A stretch of DNA of 5,456 nucleotides from an uncultured Selenomonadales bacterium. GTDB taxonomy: Bacteria > Bacillota_C > Negativicutes > Selenomonadales > Selenomonadaceae. The stretch is from positions 1 through 5,456 of the forward strand of contig CALGGX010000051.1 of the NCBI GenBank assembly GCA_937916025.1, in the 5' to 3' direction. Numbering within the stretch: the stretch's first letter is position 1; each line of letters begins with the position of its first letter. Made by a program: the position numbers and the translations under genes. The notes beneath the pieces were generated by a model. The model made no database searches. It worked only from the letters and a program-made list of their open reading frames with translations, and had not been told where the DNA came from. Positions 1 to 5,456 of this stretch are shown piece by piece.

Positions 1-1299
1 TTCACCGGCACCGATTCCGTCAAGGGCAAGAAGGCTGTCATCGATTGGCTCGAGAAAAATAATGTCGGTTCCCGCAAAATCAATTACCGCCTCCGCGATT
101 GGCTCATCTCCCGTCAGAGATATTGGGGCGCACCGATCCCCATCATCTATTGCGATAAGTGCGGCGAAGTGCTCGTGCCGGAAGATCAATTGCCGGTACT
201 GCTCCCGACCGACGTCGAGTTCAAGCAGGGCGCGCTGAGTCCGCTGTCGACAAGCAAGTCTTTCAACGATTGCACATGCCCGAAGTGCGGCGGTCACGCG
301 CATCGCGAAACCGACACCATGGATACGTTCATCTGCTCGTCGTGGTATTATCTCCGCTATACCGATCCGCACAACACTCATGCGCCGTTCGATCGCGACA
401 AAGTCAATTACTGGTCGCCGGTCGATCAATATATCGGCGGCATCGAGCACGCGATTTTGCATTTGCTCTACTCGCGCTTCTTTACGAAGGTGCTCCGCGA
501 CGCCGGATTGCTCGATTTCGACGAGCCGTTTACCAATTTGCTGTGTCAGGGCATGGTGATCAAAGACGGCGCAAAAATGTCGAAGTCGAAAGGCAATGTC
601 GTTTCGCCGGAGGAGATCATCAACAAGTACGGAGCCGATACCGCGCGGCTGTTTATATTATTCGCGGCACCGCCCGAGCGCGATCTCGATTGGAGCGATC
701 AAGGCGTCGAGGGCTCGTTCAGATTTTTGAATCGCGTGTGGCGCATCGTCAATCTCTTCGGCGAGAATTTTTCCGAGGAAACGACTTACGAGCTCGATGC
801 GCTTTCGGAAGAAGAAAAGACTCTTCGTCGCGAAATGCATCGGACGATCAAAAAAGTCACCGAGGACGTCGGCGAGCGGTTCATGTTCAACACGGCGATC
901 AGTTCGCTGATGGAGCTCGTCAATGCAATGCATGTCTTTCAAGACAAACCGCTCAACGCCGGGCTCGCGCGCGAAGTCGTTTCGACATTGTTGAAACTGC
1001 TTGCGCCGTTCGTGCCGCACATTACCGAGGAGTTGTGGAGCCAATTCTTCGAGGGCAGTGTTCATGCCGAGCAATGGCCGAAATTCGACGCGGCGGCACT
1101 CGTCGAAGACGATGTCGAGATCGTATTGCAACTCAACGGCAAGGTTCGCGGTCACATGACACTGCCGCGCGGACTCGACAAGGCGGCGATTGAAAAATTT
1201 GCGCTCGCGCAACCGCGAGTGAAAGAGCTGACGGCGGGCAAATCGATTGTCAAAGTGATCGCGGTGCCCGACAAACTCGTCAACATCGTCGTCAAATGA
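1..1299 (+). CDS. leuS: Leucine--tRNA ligase (LeuRS), C-terminal half, cut by left edge
   Basis: Cytoplasmic class I aminoacyl-tRNA synthetase that charges tRNA-Leu with leucine. The frame is open from base 1 and gives 432 codons to TGA at 1297-1299. Family members have about 800-870 residues, so roughly the N-terminal half (HIGH motif and most of the CP1 editing domain) lies outside. Seen in order, by window codon: the [16 protein letters not shown] signature of the return to the Rossmann core (about 35-50), a CxxC...CxxC zinc-ribbon-like pair (C51, C54, C93, C96), the TDTMDTF and [14 protein letters not shown] signatures, the KMSKS ATP-binding loop (192-196, bases 574-588) followed by GNVV, the anticodon-binding helical domain, and the small C-terminal domain beginning near [12 protein letters not shown]. 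subtilis LeuRS, as I recall it, lacks the CxxC pairs, but many other bacterial LeuRS have them. Nothing looks broken. A terminator follows directly, so it appears transcriptionally separate from the genes downstream. Confidence 0.97.
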   Translation, partial: FTGTDSVKGKKAVIDWLEKNNVGSRKINYRLRDWLISRQRYWGAPIPIIYCDKCGEVLVPEDQLPVLLPTDVEFKQGALSPLSTSKSFNDCTCPKCGGHAHRETDTMDTFICSSWYYLRYTDPHNTHAPFDRDKVNYWSPVDQYIGGIEHAILHLLYSRFFTKVLRDAGLLDFDEPFTNLLCQGMVIKDGAKMSKSKGNVVSPEEIINKYGADTARLFILFAAPPERDLDWSDQGVEGSFRFLNRVWRIVNLFGENFSEETTYELDALSEEEKTLRREMHRTIKKVTEDVGERFMFNTAISSLMELVNAMHVFQDKPLNAGLAREVVSTLLKLLAPFVPHITEELWSQFFEGSVHAEQWPKFDAAALVEDDVEIVLQLNGKVRGHMTLPRGLDKAAIEKFALAQPRVKELTAGKSIVKVIAVPDKLVNIVVK

Positions 1300-1317
1300 A
1301 TCGAAATGCAATTCAAA

Positions 1318-1348
1318 GTCGCCGAGCAATCGGCGGCAATTTTTTTTT
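1318..1348 (+). terminator. Intrinsic terminator after leuS
   Basis: An 8-bp stem is formed by 1318-1325 (GTCGCCGA) and 1330-1337 (TCGGCGGC), with one G-U pair. It is closed by a GCAA tetraloop of the stabilising GNRA type. Two A's follow, then nine T's (1340-1348). It starts 18 bases after the leuS stop and lies upstream of the next promoter, so it should separate leuS from the envelope operon. Confidence 0.9.
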
Positions 1349-1358
1349 GATAACTCGT

Positions 1359-1387
1359 TTGCATTGCGCGAGCGAGTCTGATATAAT
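1359..1387 (+). promoter_or_regulatory. Extended -10 sigma-A/70-type promoter of the skp-lpxD operon
   Basis: The -10 box is a perfect TATAAT (1382-1387), preceded by TG at 1379-1380, giving the extended -10 form TGaTATAAT. The best -35 candidate is TTGCAT (1359-1364), 3 of 6 to consensus, at 17 bp spacing. The expected transcription start is near 1394, leaving a leader of about 20 bases before the TTG start at 1415. It sits just after the leuS terminator. The promoter before rny has the same design. Confidence 0.87.
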
Positions 1388-1400
1388 CGATTAAAATTAA

Positions 1401-1406
1401 AGGAGG
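1401..1406 (+). promoter_or_regulatory. Strong ribosome binding site fixing a TTG start
   Basis: AGGAGG, the full Shine-Dalgarno core, lies 8 bases before TTG at 1415-1417. No ATG or GTG lies at a suitable distance in this frame, so the site decides the TTG start of the first Skp-like gene. Confidence 0.88.
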
Positions 1407-1414
1407 AATTCATT

Positions 1415-1882
1415 TTGATCCAATTGGAAAAGAAACAAGTCAAAGTCATCAGCATAATAATCGCGGTGTTGTTCATCGGAAGCGTGGTCGCGCTCGCATT
1501 GACGCAAAGCGGCACGGGAGTCGCGAGCGCGGCGGGCGGCACGGTCGGCGTCATCGATTATCGGCAGGTGATGAGTCAACATCCGGATTTGTCAAACGTC
1601 GAGCAACAAATGCAGACGGCAATCGCCGATGTCAAACGCGAGTTTGAAGAAAAATCCGTCGGCATGAACGATCAAGAGAAATCCGATTATTATCAACAAA
1701 GCCAAGAACGGCTCCGTCAAAAGCAACAGGAACTCGCCTCGCCGATTGAGCAGTCGATTGATGCGGCAATCAAAAAAGTCGCGGACAACAAAGGTCTGCA
1801 GGTCGTTGTCGAGAAGAGTGCGGTCATTTACGGCGGGCAGGATATCACGCAGGATGTCATCAGCAGACTCGGCAAGAAATAA
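1415..1882 (+). CDS. skp: OmpH/Skp-family periplasmic chaperone-like protein, short form (155 aa)
   Basis: Likely a periplasmic holdase for outer-membrane proteins, as Skp is in E. coli; this function is inferred from family. Residues 1-10 are a charged n-region and about 11-30 form a hydrophobic helix. The following ASA-A (37-40) could be a signal peptidase I site, so the protein may be cleaved or stay anchored. The OmpH core begins with VGVIDYRQVM (44-53). A helical stretch rich in Q, E, K and R follows, with a turn near residues 81-86 (SVGMND) where the Skp hairpin tip would be. The chain ends in a strand-helix (VIYGGQDITQDVISRL). Total length is close to E. coli Skp (161 aa precursor). 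The TTG start is chosen for AGGAGG 8 bases upstream. It is the first gene of the operon. The same C-terminal pattern recurs in the two genes that follow. Confidence 0.85.
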   Translation: MIQLEKKQVKVISIIIAVLFIGSVVALALTQSGTGVASAAGGTVGVIDYRQVMSQHPDLSNVEQQMQTAIADVKREFEEKSVGMNDQEKSDYYQQSQERLRQKQQELASPIEQSIDAAIKKVADNKGLQVVVEKSAVIYGGQDITQDVISRLGKK

Positions 1883-1924
1883 TTCAGCGTTGGGGTATGA
1901 GAAACCGAGCAGTTGCCTGTACTC

Positions 1925-1947
1925 GGGGTCTTGTGCCCCATTTTTTT
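1925..1947 (+). terminator. Short hairpin plus T-run between the first and second Skp-like genes, possible attenuator
   Basis: GGGGT (1925-1929) pairs with GCCCC (1935-1939): four G-C pairs and one U-G, loop CTTGT. One A and seven T's follow (1941-1947). The stem is short, so termination is probably partial. The T-run ends 7 bases before the ATG at 1955, so the element also sits where the ribosome would bind the next gene. No convincing promoter was seen between it and that gene, so the downstream genes would depend on read-through. Confidence 0.6.
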
Positions 1948-1954
1948 AAGAAGT

Positions 1955-3040
1955 ATGAAAAAAGCTATCAGCGCGGCAATCATATTGGCGTCGGCAATCG
2001 GAGTGCTCGGTTACGAATATATTTCCGATCAACCGCCTGAACCGCCGCCCGCGCCGGCGAAAACGAAAACGGTTGAGCCCGTCCGGGGCGTCGGTTTTAT
2101 TGATCTGAAGCGGCTGAGTGAATTGCATTTTGACAGCGATAAATTGTCGCAACTTGAAGAGCGGGAGCAATTTTTGCGATTGGAATTGAAAAACGCGATG
2201 CGCCCGCTCGTAATTGAAGAGCCTGTGGTCGAGTCGAAACCGTTTGATGATTCGGTGTGGCAGAAAAATGCGCAGACGATCATCAGCGAGGCGGCGGAGA
2301 TCGAGCGGCGCAAAAAGCAGGCGGCGGAAGATTATCGCAAATCGACCGAAGCAGAGTATATTCAAAAGCGCGATGATATCAACAATCAATTTTTGAATGA
2401 GATATTGAATATTCGTTTGAAATTGCAGAATGCGAAGACGATGCGGCTTTCGGATGAAGACATTCGCGCATTGGAGGCACGGCTGGAAGAATTGCAATCG
2501 GAGCGCGGCGATATTCAGCAAAAGCTCGAGGAGCAATGGATTGCGGAAATCGCGACGCATGCAGAAGAGTCGATCAAAGACGATGTCGAAAAACTTCGTG
2601 CCCAAGCGCGGGAGTCGATGGAGCGCGTGAAAACGCGTGCGGCGGCGGAGCAGGCAGCGGCGCAAGCTCGGAACAACGCGATAATGGAGCAGGCACGTGC
2701 GAAAACCGCGCGGCGCGAACTTCAGCAAAATCTGTCGGCGGAATTGCAGGAAGTGATTGAGCTGCGCCGGGAATTGGAAGCGGAATTGCTTAAGGCGATC
2801 GAAGACGAAGTCGCGCGCCTTGCGGTGCTCAATCGGCTTGAAGTGATTTTGCTTCGGCGAGACATCGACGAAGACGAAAAATTTTATCCGTATTCATTTG
2901 ACGACGGGCTTTGGATTGATCTGTTTCCGGCGTCGAAAAACGGCGCGGCGATCTTTACTTCGTCGACGGCATCCGATCTGACGGATGAGCTCGTCAAAAA
3001 TCTCAAAACGCGCAAGACTCTGTTCGGCTCGAACGATTAA
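1955..3040 (+). CDS. Oversized OmpH/Skp-like envelope protein with membrane anchor, proline linker and long coiled coil (361 aa)
   Basis: Exact function is unknown. An OmpH/Skp-type fold is inferred from its position between two Skp-like genes and from shared end motifs. Residues 1-3 are MKK and about 4-20 form a hydrophobic helix without a lipobox cysteine, so a signal anchor or signal peptide. A proline-rich linker (26-38) follows. VGFIDLKRL (46-54) matches the start of the OmpH core in the neighbours. A segment with prolines at 84, 90 and 96 precedes a long charged, Ala/Glu/Arg/Gln-rich coiled coil (about 98-300). RLSDEDI (164-170) resembles the hairpin-tip turn of the relatives. The C-terminus carries IFTSSTASDLTDELVKNL, close to the lipoprotein's IFTGGIDVTEDLVKKL. 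It is more than twice the length of usual Skp. The start is ATG 1955 for its MKK n-region; an in-frame TTG at 1913 would add 14 residues but lies before the hairpin with no good ribosome site. The AAGAAG before the ATG is too close to be a good site, so translation may be weak. Confidence 0.75.
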   Translation: MKKAISAAIILASAIGVLGYEYISDQPPEPPPAPAKTKTVEPVRGVGFIDLKRLSELHFDSDKLSQLEEREQFLRLELKNAMRPLVIEEPVVESKPFDDSVWQKNAQTIISEAAEIERRKKQAAEDYRKSTEAEYIQKRDDINNQFLNEILNIRLKLQNAKTMRLSDEDIRALEARLEELQSERGDIQQKLEEQWIAEIATHAEESIKDDVEKLRAQARESMERVKTRAAAEQAAAQARNNAIMEQARAKTARRELQQNLSAELQEVIELRRELEAELLKAIEDEVARLAVLNRLEVILLRRDIDEDEKFYPYSFDDGLWIDLFPASKNGAAIFTSSTASDLTDELVKNLKTRKTLFGSND

Positions 3041-3044
3041 GGAG
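3040..3044 (+). promoter_or_regulatory. Ribosome binding site overlapping the upstream stop
   Basis: AGGAG begins in the last base of the TAA stop (3038-3040) of the long Skp-like gene and lies 8 bases before TTG at 3053. The overlap suggests translational coupling. It favours the TTG start over the in-frame ATG at 3068, which would also remove the two lysines of the signal peptide. Confidence 0.8.
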
Positions 3045-3052
3045 TTGTTGAA

Positions 3053-3475
3053 TTGAAGAAAGGAATTATGGCGGCGGCATTGTTGGCGTCGACACTGCTG
3101 ATAAGCGGTTGCGGCGAGTTGAATGTCGGTTATGCCGATTACTCGAAATTGATGGAGACGCCGCAAATCAAGGCAATTCTCGACGAAGGCGACGCGAAAG
3201 TGCAGGAAATACAGACAGAAGCGGAAGCGTCATTGTCGGGGCGCGAGGATTTGACGGATGAAGAAATTCAAAAAGTGCAGGCGGATGTTCAGCGCAAACT
3301 GATGGGCTTGCAACAGGCATATTTTACTCAATACACACAAAAAATGAATGCGGCGGCGGAAGCTGTGTCGAAAGAAAAATCGCTTGAGATCATTATCGAA
3401 AGTTCGGAAGAACAGAAGATGATCTTCACGGGCGGCATTGACGTGACGGAAGATCTCGTCAAAAAATTGCAGTGA
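3053..3475 (+). CDS. OmpH/Skp-family lipoprotein (140 aa)
   Basis: A Skp-like protein with a lipoprotein signal: MKK, a hydrophobic core (about 5-17) and a lipobox LISG-C with the acylated cysteine at residue 20. It is expected to be lipid-anchored on the periplasmic side of a membrane; which membrane cannot be told from the sequence, as the E. coli Lol rules may not apply. The mature part opens with VGYADYSKLM (25-34). A helical region follows with a turn at SLSGREDLTDEE (60-71), at the position of the hairpin tip, and the end is MIFTGGIDVTEDLVKKL (123-139). The pattern of a short strand, helical hairpin and strand-helix end matches the other two Skp-like genes. The start is TTG with AGGAG 8 bases upstream. 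It begins 12 bases after the previous stop, and lpxD starts 15 bases after its own stop. Role inferred: a membrane-tethered OMP chaperone or assembly partner. Confidence 0.82.
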   Translation: MKKGIMAAALLASTLLISGCGELNVGYADYSKLMETPQIKAILDEGDAKVQEIQTEAEASLSGREDLTDEEIQKVQADVQRKLMGLQQAYFTQYTQKMNAAAEAVSKEKSLEIIIESSEEQKMIFTGGIDVTEDLVKKLQ

Positions 3476-3490
3476 TTGAAGGCATTTTGA

Positions 3491-4501
3491 ATGGAAAAAC
3501 ATTTATCGGAAATCGCGGCACTGGTCAACGGCACGGTATCTCAATCGGATGCGTCGGTGTCGGTGAGCAATCTCGGCAATATATCGACGGCGGCGGAGGG
3601 CGATTTGATCTTCGCCGTCGACGGCTATATCGAAGCGGCGGCGCAATCGAAAGCGTCGGCGGTTTTGATCCCGCGCGGAGTCGAAAAGTTTCCGTTGCCG
3701 ACAATCAGAGTAGATGATCCGCGCGCGGCGTTTGCTCATCTTCTCGAGCTGTTCGGCAAACCGAAGCTCAATATCCGAGTCGGCATAAGCGATCGAGCAT
3801 TCGTCGGCGAAGATGTCAAACTCGGAAAAGACGTGACGATCATGCCGTTTGCAGTCATTGACGACTCCGCGCGGATTGACGACGGCGCAATCATTTATCC
3901 GCACGTCTACATCGGTCAACACGCGTCGATCGGCGCAAACACGATCATCTACTCGAGCGCGACGGTTCGAGAGTATTGCCGAATCGGGAGTCGCTGTGTC
4001 ATTCACAGTTCGGCGGTGATCGGTTCGGACGGCTTCGGCTTTACAACAAAAGACGGCGTTCATACCAAGGTTCCGCAAATCGGAAACGTCGTCGTCGGGG
4101 ACGATGTCGAGATCGGCGCGCATGTCGGGATCGATCGCGCGGCAATGGGTTCGACGGTGATCGGTCACGGCACGAAGATCGACAATCTCGTCCACATCGG
4201 ACATAATTGCAAGATCGGCGCGAACTGTTTGATAGTGGCGCAAACCGGCATAAGCGGCTCGACAACCGTCGGCGATAACGTGACGTTCGGCGGACAAGTC
4301 GGTACCGTCGGACACATAAATATCGGCGGAAATTCCGTCTACGCCGCGCGGAGCGGGATCAACAAAAACATGCCGGAAGGATATTTCGGCGCGGGATTTC
4401 CCGTTCAACCGCATGGCGAATGGTTACGTCAAACGGCATCGCTGAAGAAGGTGCCGGAGTTGATTAAAGCCGTCAAAAAACTCGAAGCGCGCGGTGAGTA
4501 A
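3491..4501 (+). CDS. lpxD: UDP-3-O-acylglucosamine N-acyltransferase LpxD (336 aa)
   Basis: Third enzyme of lipid A synthesis: it transfers a 3-hydroxyacyl chain from acyl carrier protein to the 2-amine of UDP-3-O-acyl-glucosamine, in the cytoplasm. Residues 1 to about 95 are the uridine-binding N-terminal domain. Imperfect hexapeptide repeats (for example [36 protein letters not shown]) form the left-handed beta-helix from about 98 to 290. The LpxD signature GSDGFGF is at 178-184. The catalytic histidine is His238 in DNLVHIGHN, matching E. coli His239, and His275 in GTVGHINIG matches E. coli His276. A C-terminal amphipathic helix (about 312-333) completes the fold. Length matches the family (E. 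coli 341 aa), and no key residue is missing. The ATG start has GAAGG (3478-3482) 8 bases upstream and lies 15 bases after the preceding stop, so it is co-transcribed with the Skp-like genes. Its presence implies the organism makes lipid A, hence an outer membrane. No lpxA or fabZ follows it. Confidence 0.97.
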   Translation: MEKHLSEIAALVNGTVSQSDASVSVSNLGNISTAAEGDLIFAVDGYIEAAAQSKASAVLIPRGVEKFPLPTIRVDDPRAAFAHLLELFGKPKLNIRVGISDRAFVGEDVKLGKDVTIMPFAVIDDSARIDDGAIIYPHVYIGQHASIGANTIIYSSATVREYCRIGSRCVIHSSAVIGSDGFGFTTKDGVHTKVPQIGNVVVGDDVEIGAHVGIDRAAMGSTVIGHGTKIDNLVHIGHNCKIGANCLIVAQTGISGSTTVGDNVTFGGQVGTVGHINIGGNSVYAARSGINKNMPEGYFGAGFPVQPHGEWLRQTASLKKVPELIKAVKKLEARGE

Positions 4502-4508
4502 AAAATTC

Positions 4509-4537
4509 TTGCAACCGAGTTGTACTTATGATTTAAT
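4509..4537 (+). promoter_or_regulatory. Extended -10 promoter of rny
   Basis: TTGCAA (4509-4514), 17 bases, then TTTAAT (4532-4537). TG at 4529-4530 gives an extended -10 (TGaTTTAAT). The predicted transcription start is about 4543-4545, so the leader would be some 25 bases up to ATA 4569. It starts 8 bases after the lpxD stop. I saw no hairpin-plus-T terminator between lpxD and this promoter, so some transcription of rny from the upstream operon is possible. Confidence 0.75.
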
Positions 4538-4552
4538 GAAGTGATTTTTGCG

Positions 4553-4560
4553 GGAGGAGG
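4553..4560 (+). promoter_or_regulatory. Purine-rich ribosome binding site that decides the rny start
   Basis: A GGAGG-AGG run containing a perfect AGGAGG (4555-4560) lies exactly 8 bases before ATA 4569. Spacing is also 8 bases for the three other genes here that have clear ribosome sites (starts 1415, 3053 and 3491). This argues that translation begins at ATA 4569, or that a base near there is misread. Confidence 0.75.
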
Positions 4561-4568
4561 AGAGTGCC

Positions 4569-5456
4569 ATAGCTATAACCATCGCAGCAGCAGTTATCGC
4601 AATTCTCGCGGGCATAGCGATCGGGTACGAGATGCGAAAACGCACGGCGGAAGCGAAATTCGGTTCCGCCGAAGAGCAGGCGCGTCAAATTATCGCAGAT
4701 GCTCAGGAGAAGGCTCTTGCAGAAAAAAAATCATCCATTATTGAAGCCAAAGAAGAAATCCATAAAATGCGTCAGGAACTCGACCGAGATACCAAAGACC
4801 GGCGCAATGAACTTTCGCGTCAAGAGCGGCGTGTCGTTCAGAAGGAAGAGAACCTCGACCGCAAGATGGAGTCGTTGGAGAAGAAGGAGCAGTTACTCAG
4901 CAAGAAAGAGGTGCGTTTGAACGAGTCTCAAGCGCAGTTGGACTCGATGCAAGAGAAGGAGAATGCAGAACTCGAGCGCATAGCAGCGTTGACGAAAGAC
5001 GAGGCGCGCGGTATATTGATGAGCGAACTCGAGGAGGGGCTTAAACACGACAAAGCGATTCGGATCAAAGAGTACGAGTCGCAGATCAAAGACGAGGCGG
5101 ATAAGAAGGCGCGCGACATTTTAAGCATGGCAATTCAGAAATGCTCAGCGGAGCACGTGGCGGAGACGACAGTCTCGGTCGTGACATTGCCGAGCGACGA
5201 CATGAAGGGCAGAATAATCGGGCGCGAGGGGCGCAATATCCGAACGCTCGAGACACTTACCGGCGTCGATCTGATCATTGACGACACGCCGGAAGCCGTG
5301 ATCTTGTCGGGATTCGATCCGATCCGACGCGAAATCGCAAAAGTCGCGCTGGAGAGACTCGTCTCGGACGGCAGAATACATCCCGCGCGGATTGAGGAGA
5401 TGGTCGACAAGGCGACTCGCGAAGTCGACAATCGCATCAAAGAGGCGGGCGAGCAG
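4569..5456 (+). CDS. rny: Ribonuclease Y, N-terminal part, cut by right edge; apparent ATA start
   Basis: Membrane-anchored endoribonuclease that starts mRNA decay in Firmicutes and many other bacteria. From ATA 4569 there are 296 codons to the window edge; the family has about 520, so the HD catalytic domain lies outside. Residues 2-20 form one transmembrane helix ending in GYEMRKR. A long charged coiled coil follows (about 25-190), with [16 protein letters not shown] and QKEENLDRK close to B. subtilis RNase Y. The KH RNA-binding domain has [15 protein letters not shown] with its GxxG loop at 218-221, then [16 protein letters not shown] and [16 protein letters not shown] is chosen because it sits 8 bases after AGGAGG and gives the usual N-terminus length. 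An in-frame TTG at 4548 would lie only a few bases from the predicted transcription start, and ATG 4632 would delete the membrane helix. TGA at 4542-4544 closes the frame upstream. Identity is very secure; the exact start is not. Confidence 0.95.
   Translation, partial: MAITIAAAVIAILAGIAIGYEMRKRTAEAKFGSAEEQARQIIADAQEKALAEKKSSIIEAKEEIHKMRQELDRDTKDRRNELSRQERRVVQKEENLDRKMESLEKKEQLLSKKEVRLNESQAQLDSMQEKENAELERIAALTKDEARGILMSELEEGLKHDKAIRIKEYESQIKDEADKKARDILSMAIQKCSAEHVAETTVSVVTLPSDDMKGRIIGREGRNIRTLETLTGVDLIIDDTPEAVILSGFDPIRREIAKVALERLVSDGRIHPARIEEMVDKATREVDNRIKEAGEQ

Noticed and set aside
658..1554. Open frame of 298 codons on the - strand across leuS, the terminator and the first skp start
   Set aside because: It runs through a terminator, a promoter and two recognisable genes, has a low-complexity Arg/Phe-rich translation, and no ribosome site was identified for it.
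1913..1954. Upstream TTG start for the long Skp-like protein, adding 14 residues
   Set aside because: No good ribosome site precedes it, the added codons lie across the hairpin and T-run, and they would spoil the MKK signal sequence that starts at ATG 1955.
1897..2040. Small ORF of 47 codons starting at ATG between the first and second Skp-like genes (possible leader peptide over the hairpin)
   Set aside because: It has only a weak G-rich run ahead of it, its composition is unremarkable and Arg-rich, and most of it overlaps the signal region of the long gene in another frame.
3503..4414. Long open frame of about 300 codons on the - strand inside lpxD
   Set aside because: It lies wholly inside a clear lpxD with catalytic residues intact. 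Its translation is Arg/Asp-rich with no family resemblance, as expected from the complement of GC-rich codons.
4512..4522. Inverted repeat CAAC-CGA-GTTG between the -35 and -10 boxes of the rny promoter, a possible operator
   Set aside because: Only four base pairs each side, with no second copy seen at the other promoter, so it can easily arise by chance.
4541..4744. GTG-started frame of 67 codons overlapping the rny start
   Set aside because: The frame is a shadow of rny; its GTG lies at the predicted transcription start with no leader, and the product resembles nothing known.

Overview
The window reads as a chromosomal segment from a diderm (outer-membrane-bearing) Firmicute, most likely of the Negativicutes. 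RNase Y and a LeuRS of Firmicutes-like type sit next to LpxD, which makes lipid A, and next to Skp/OmpH-type periplasmic proteins. Firmicutes-style expression signals (AGGAGG ribosome sites, extended -10 promoters, TTG starts) therefore flank genes for an outer membrane. The phylum call is an inference from gene content; no rRNA is present to confirm it, and I cannot name a genus.

Layout, all on the + strand. (1) 1-1299 is the C-terminal half of leuS, which enters from the left edge and closes with a strong intrinsic terminator. (2) 1359-1414 holds an extended -10 promoter and a strong ribosome site that start a new operon. (3) 1415-3475 holds three consecutive Skp/OmpH-like genes: a short one with an N-terminal membrane helix, an unusually long one with a membrane helix, a proline-rich linker and a long coiled coil, and a short lipoprotein. 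(4) 3491-4501 is lpxD, complete and closely spaced behind the third Skp-like gene. (5) 4509-4568 holds a second promoter of almost the same design. (6) 4569 to the right edge is rny (RNase Y), cut before its HD catalytic domain.

The middle operon looks like an envelope-assembly unit. The Skp-like proteins would hold or guide outer-membrane proteins across the periplasm, and LpxD adds the N-linked acyl chain in lipid A synthesis. A small hairpin plus T-run directly before the long Skp-like gene may reduce transcription into the distal genes. leuS and rny are housekeeping neighbours with their own signals.

The points most worth checking are: the apparent AUA start codon of rny (no ATG, GTG or TTG fits both the ribosome site and the promoter), the tandem of three Skp-like proteins with different predicted membrane attachments, and the oversized second member. 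No mobile elements, tRNAs, rRNAs or CRISPR arrays were seen, and no stretch over 300 bases lacks a gene.
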